Assembly (NCBI GenBank): GCA_963204995.1
Contig: CAUJKL010001071.1
Span: 1-33,557, forward strand
DNA: 33,557 nt
Direction: 5' to 3'
DNA from: Planctomycetota bacterium
Lineage (GTDB): Bacteria; Planctomycetota; Planctomycetia; Pirellulales; Pirellulaceae
The position numbers and the translations under genes are program-made. The notes under the pieces were generated by a model. It searched no databases. It had not been told where the DNA came from and saw only the letters and a list, made by a program, of their open reading frames with translations. Shown here in pieces: positions 33,248 through 33,557 of the stretch; the first letter of the stretch is position 1, and each line of letters starts with the position of its first letter.

Positions 33248-33427
33248 ATGTTAATGGGGAGGCACTGCATCCGTTTGCTGTTGGTCGAAGACAATCCGAT
33301 GGATGTCAAGTTCGTAATGGACGCATTCGCGGATGCCGAGCGTATTTTCCGCAGGTCACGTTCGACATTTGCGGGCAATTTTCGGATCGCGTTGGGTGTG
33401 ATCATGGGGGGCAATCCTCCTTCCTGA
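33248..33427 (+). pseudogene. Truncated response-regulator receiver fragment
   Basis: A 59-codon frame contains CIRLLLVEDNPMDVKFVMDA, the first strand, acidic pocket and first helix of a CheY-like receiver domain. After FADAERIF the sequence departs from the family (RRSRSTFAGNF) and ends at a TGA before the phospho-acceptor Asp would appear. An ATG at 33248 has AGAGGG upstream. It is read as the 5' remnant of a response regulator. Confidence 0.5.
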
Positions 33428-33502
33428 GGTTGCTTGACGTCGTTCGTAGCGGATGCCGTGCGACGCGACATCTTACCGACTGGCGACGGTGACGCAGCGA
33501 AC

Positions 33503-33557
33503 TTACAAGCCGTAGCTCTTGGGCGAGATCCCTACCAGCTTTAAGATTTGCTTTTGT
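33503..33557 (-). CDS. Possible 3' end of a gene continuing beyond the window
   Basis: The last 55 nt read on the minus strand as QKQILKLVGISPKSYGL followed by TAA. The composition looks like a genuine C-terminus, but it is too short to assign, and the gene body lies outside the window. Confidence 0.3.
   Translation of the reverse strand, partial: QKQILKLVGISPKSYGL

Noticed and set aside
33031-33471. 146-residue minus-strand ORF at the right end
   Set aside because: It is antisense to the receiver fragment and has no motif or natural start.

Overview
The window looks like a chromosomal segment of a planctomycete, probably of the Pirellulales type. The main evidence is a gene pair typical of that phylum: a PSCyt1/DUF1549-LamG-DUF1553 cytochrome-like protein and a Tat-exported DUF1501 protein. 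Several large secreted proteins of unknown function, FSLRHLL-type small membrane proteins, frequent TTG/GTG starts and weak Shine-Dalgarno sequences fit the same picture. No rRNA, tRNA, CRISPR array, integrase or complete insertion sequence was seen.

Region 1 (135-6647, all minus strand) is the accessory and most unusual part. In transcription order it holds a single-pass membrane protein, two small paralogous helical proteins with proline-rich tails, a papain-like (C1) peptidase with an intact Gln/Cys/His/Asn set, a protein joining a STAND-like helical region to an FGE-sulfatase/C-type-lectin domain, a 78-residue unknown, an atypical ThiF/E1-like adenylyltransferase (ATGA-coupled to the previous gene), and a 171-residue unknown. 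The FGE domain ends in a segment whose codons look like a diversity-generating retroelement (DGR) variable region, with a 10-bp hairpin just after the stop codon. No reverse transcriptase or template repeat is in the window. I read this cluster as a candidate multi-component conflict or signalling system; that is inference. The spacer upstream of it (6648-7095) carries a broken PIN-domain fragment and another coding-like remnant.

Region 2 (7096-12441, minus) is the DUF1553/DUF1501 pair, interrupted by a small four-helix-bundle (S23/Avd-like) gene bracketed by two heptanucleotide repeat arrays. Region 3 (12706-14496, plus) is a PLP-dependent Cys/Met-metabolism-type enzyme preceded by a cluster of GTCCAC/GTGGAC motifs and nested palindromes.

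Region 4 (14594-20892) has a coupled pair of membrane/secreted proteins (minus), then on the plus strand a secreted NHL-type beta-propeller, a SAM methyltransferase and a glutamine-dependent NAD+ synthetase. A roughly 600-bp gene-free stretch (20893-21499) is filled with palindromic repeats.

Region 5 (21500-27920, minus) holds a large secreted protein of unknown function and two D-threonine aldolase/D-serine dehydratase-like PLP enzymes separated by a secreted metallo-beta-lactamase-fold protein. Region 6 (27982-32943, minus) is an apparent operon: possibly a 46-residue leader gene, an ABC ATPase, a MacB/FtsX-type permease with a His/Asp-rich loop, a secreted CPFC/HEAT-like protein, and two DUF3299-type proteins. 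This suggests an envelope transport system linked to metal handling. The right end (32944-33557) is mostly non-coding, with a truncated response-regulator receiver fragment and the 3' tip of a possible minus-strand gene.
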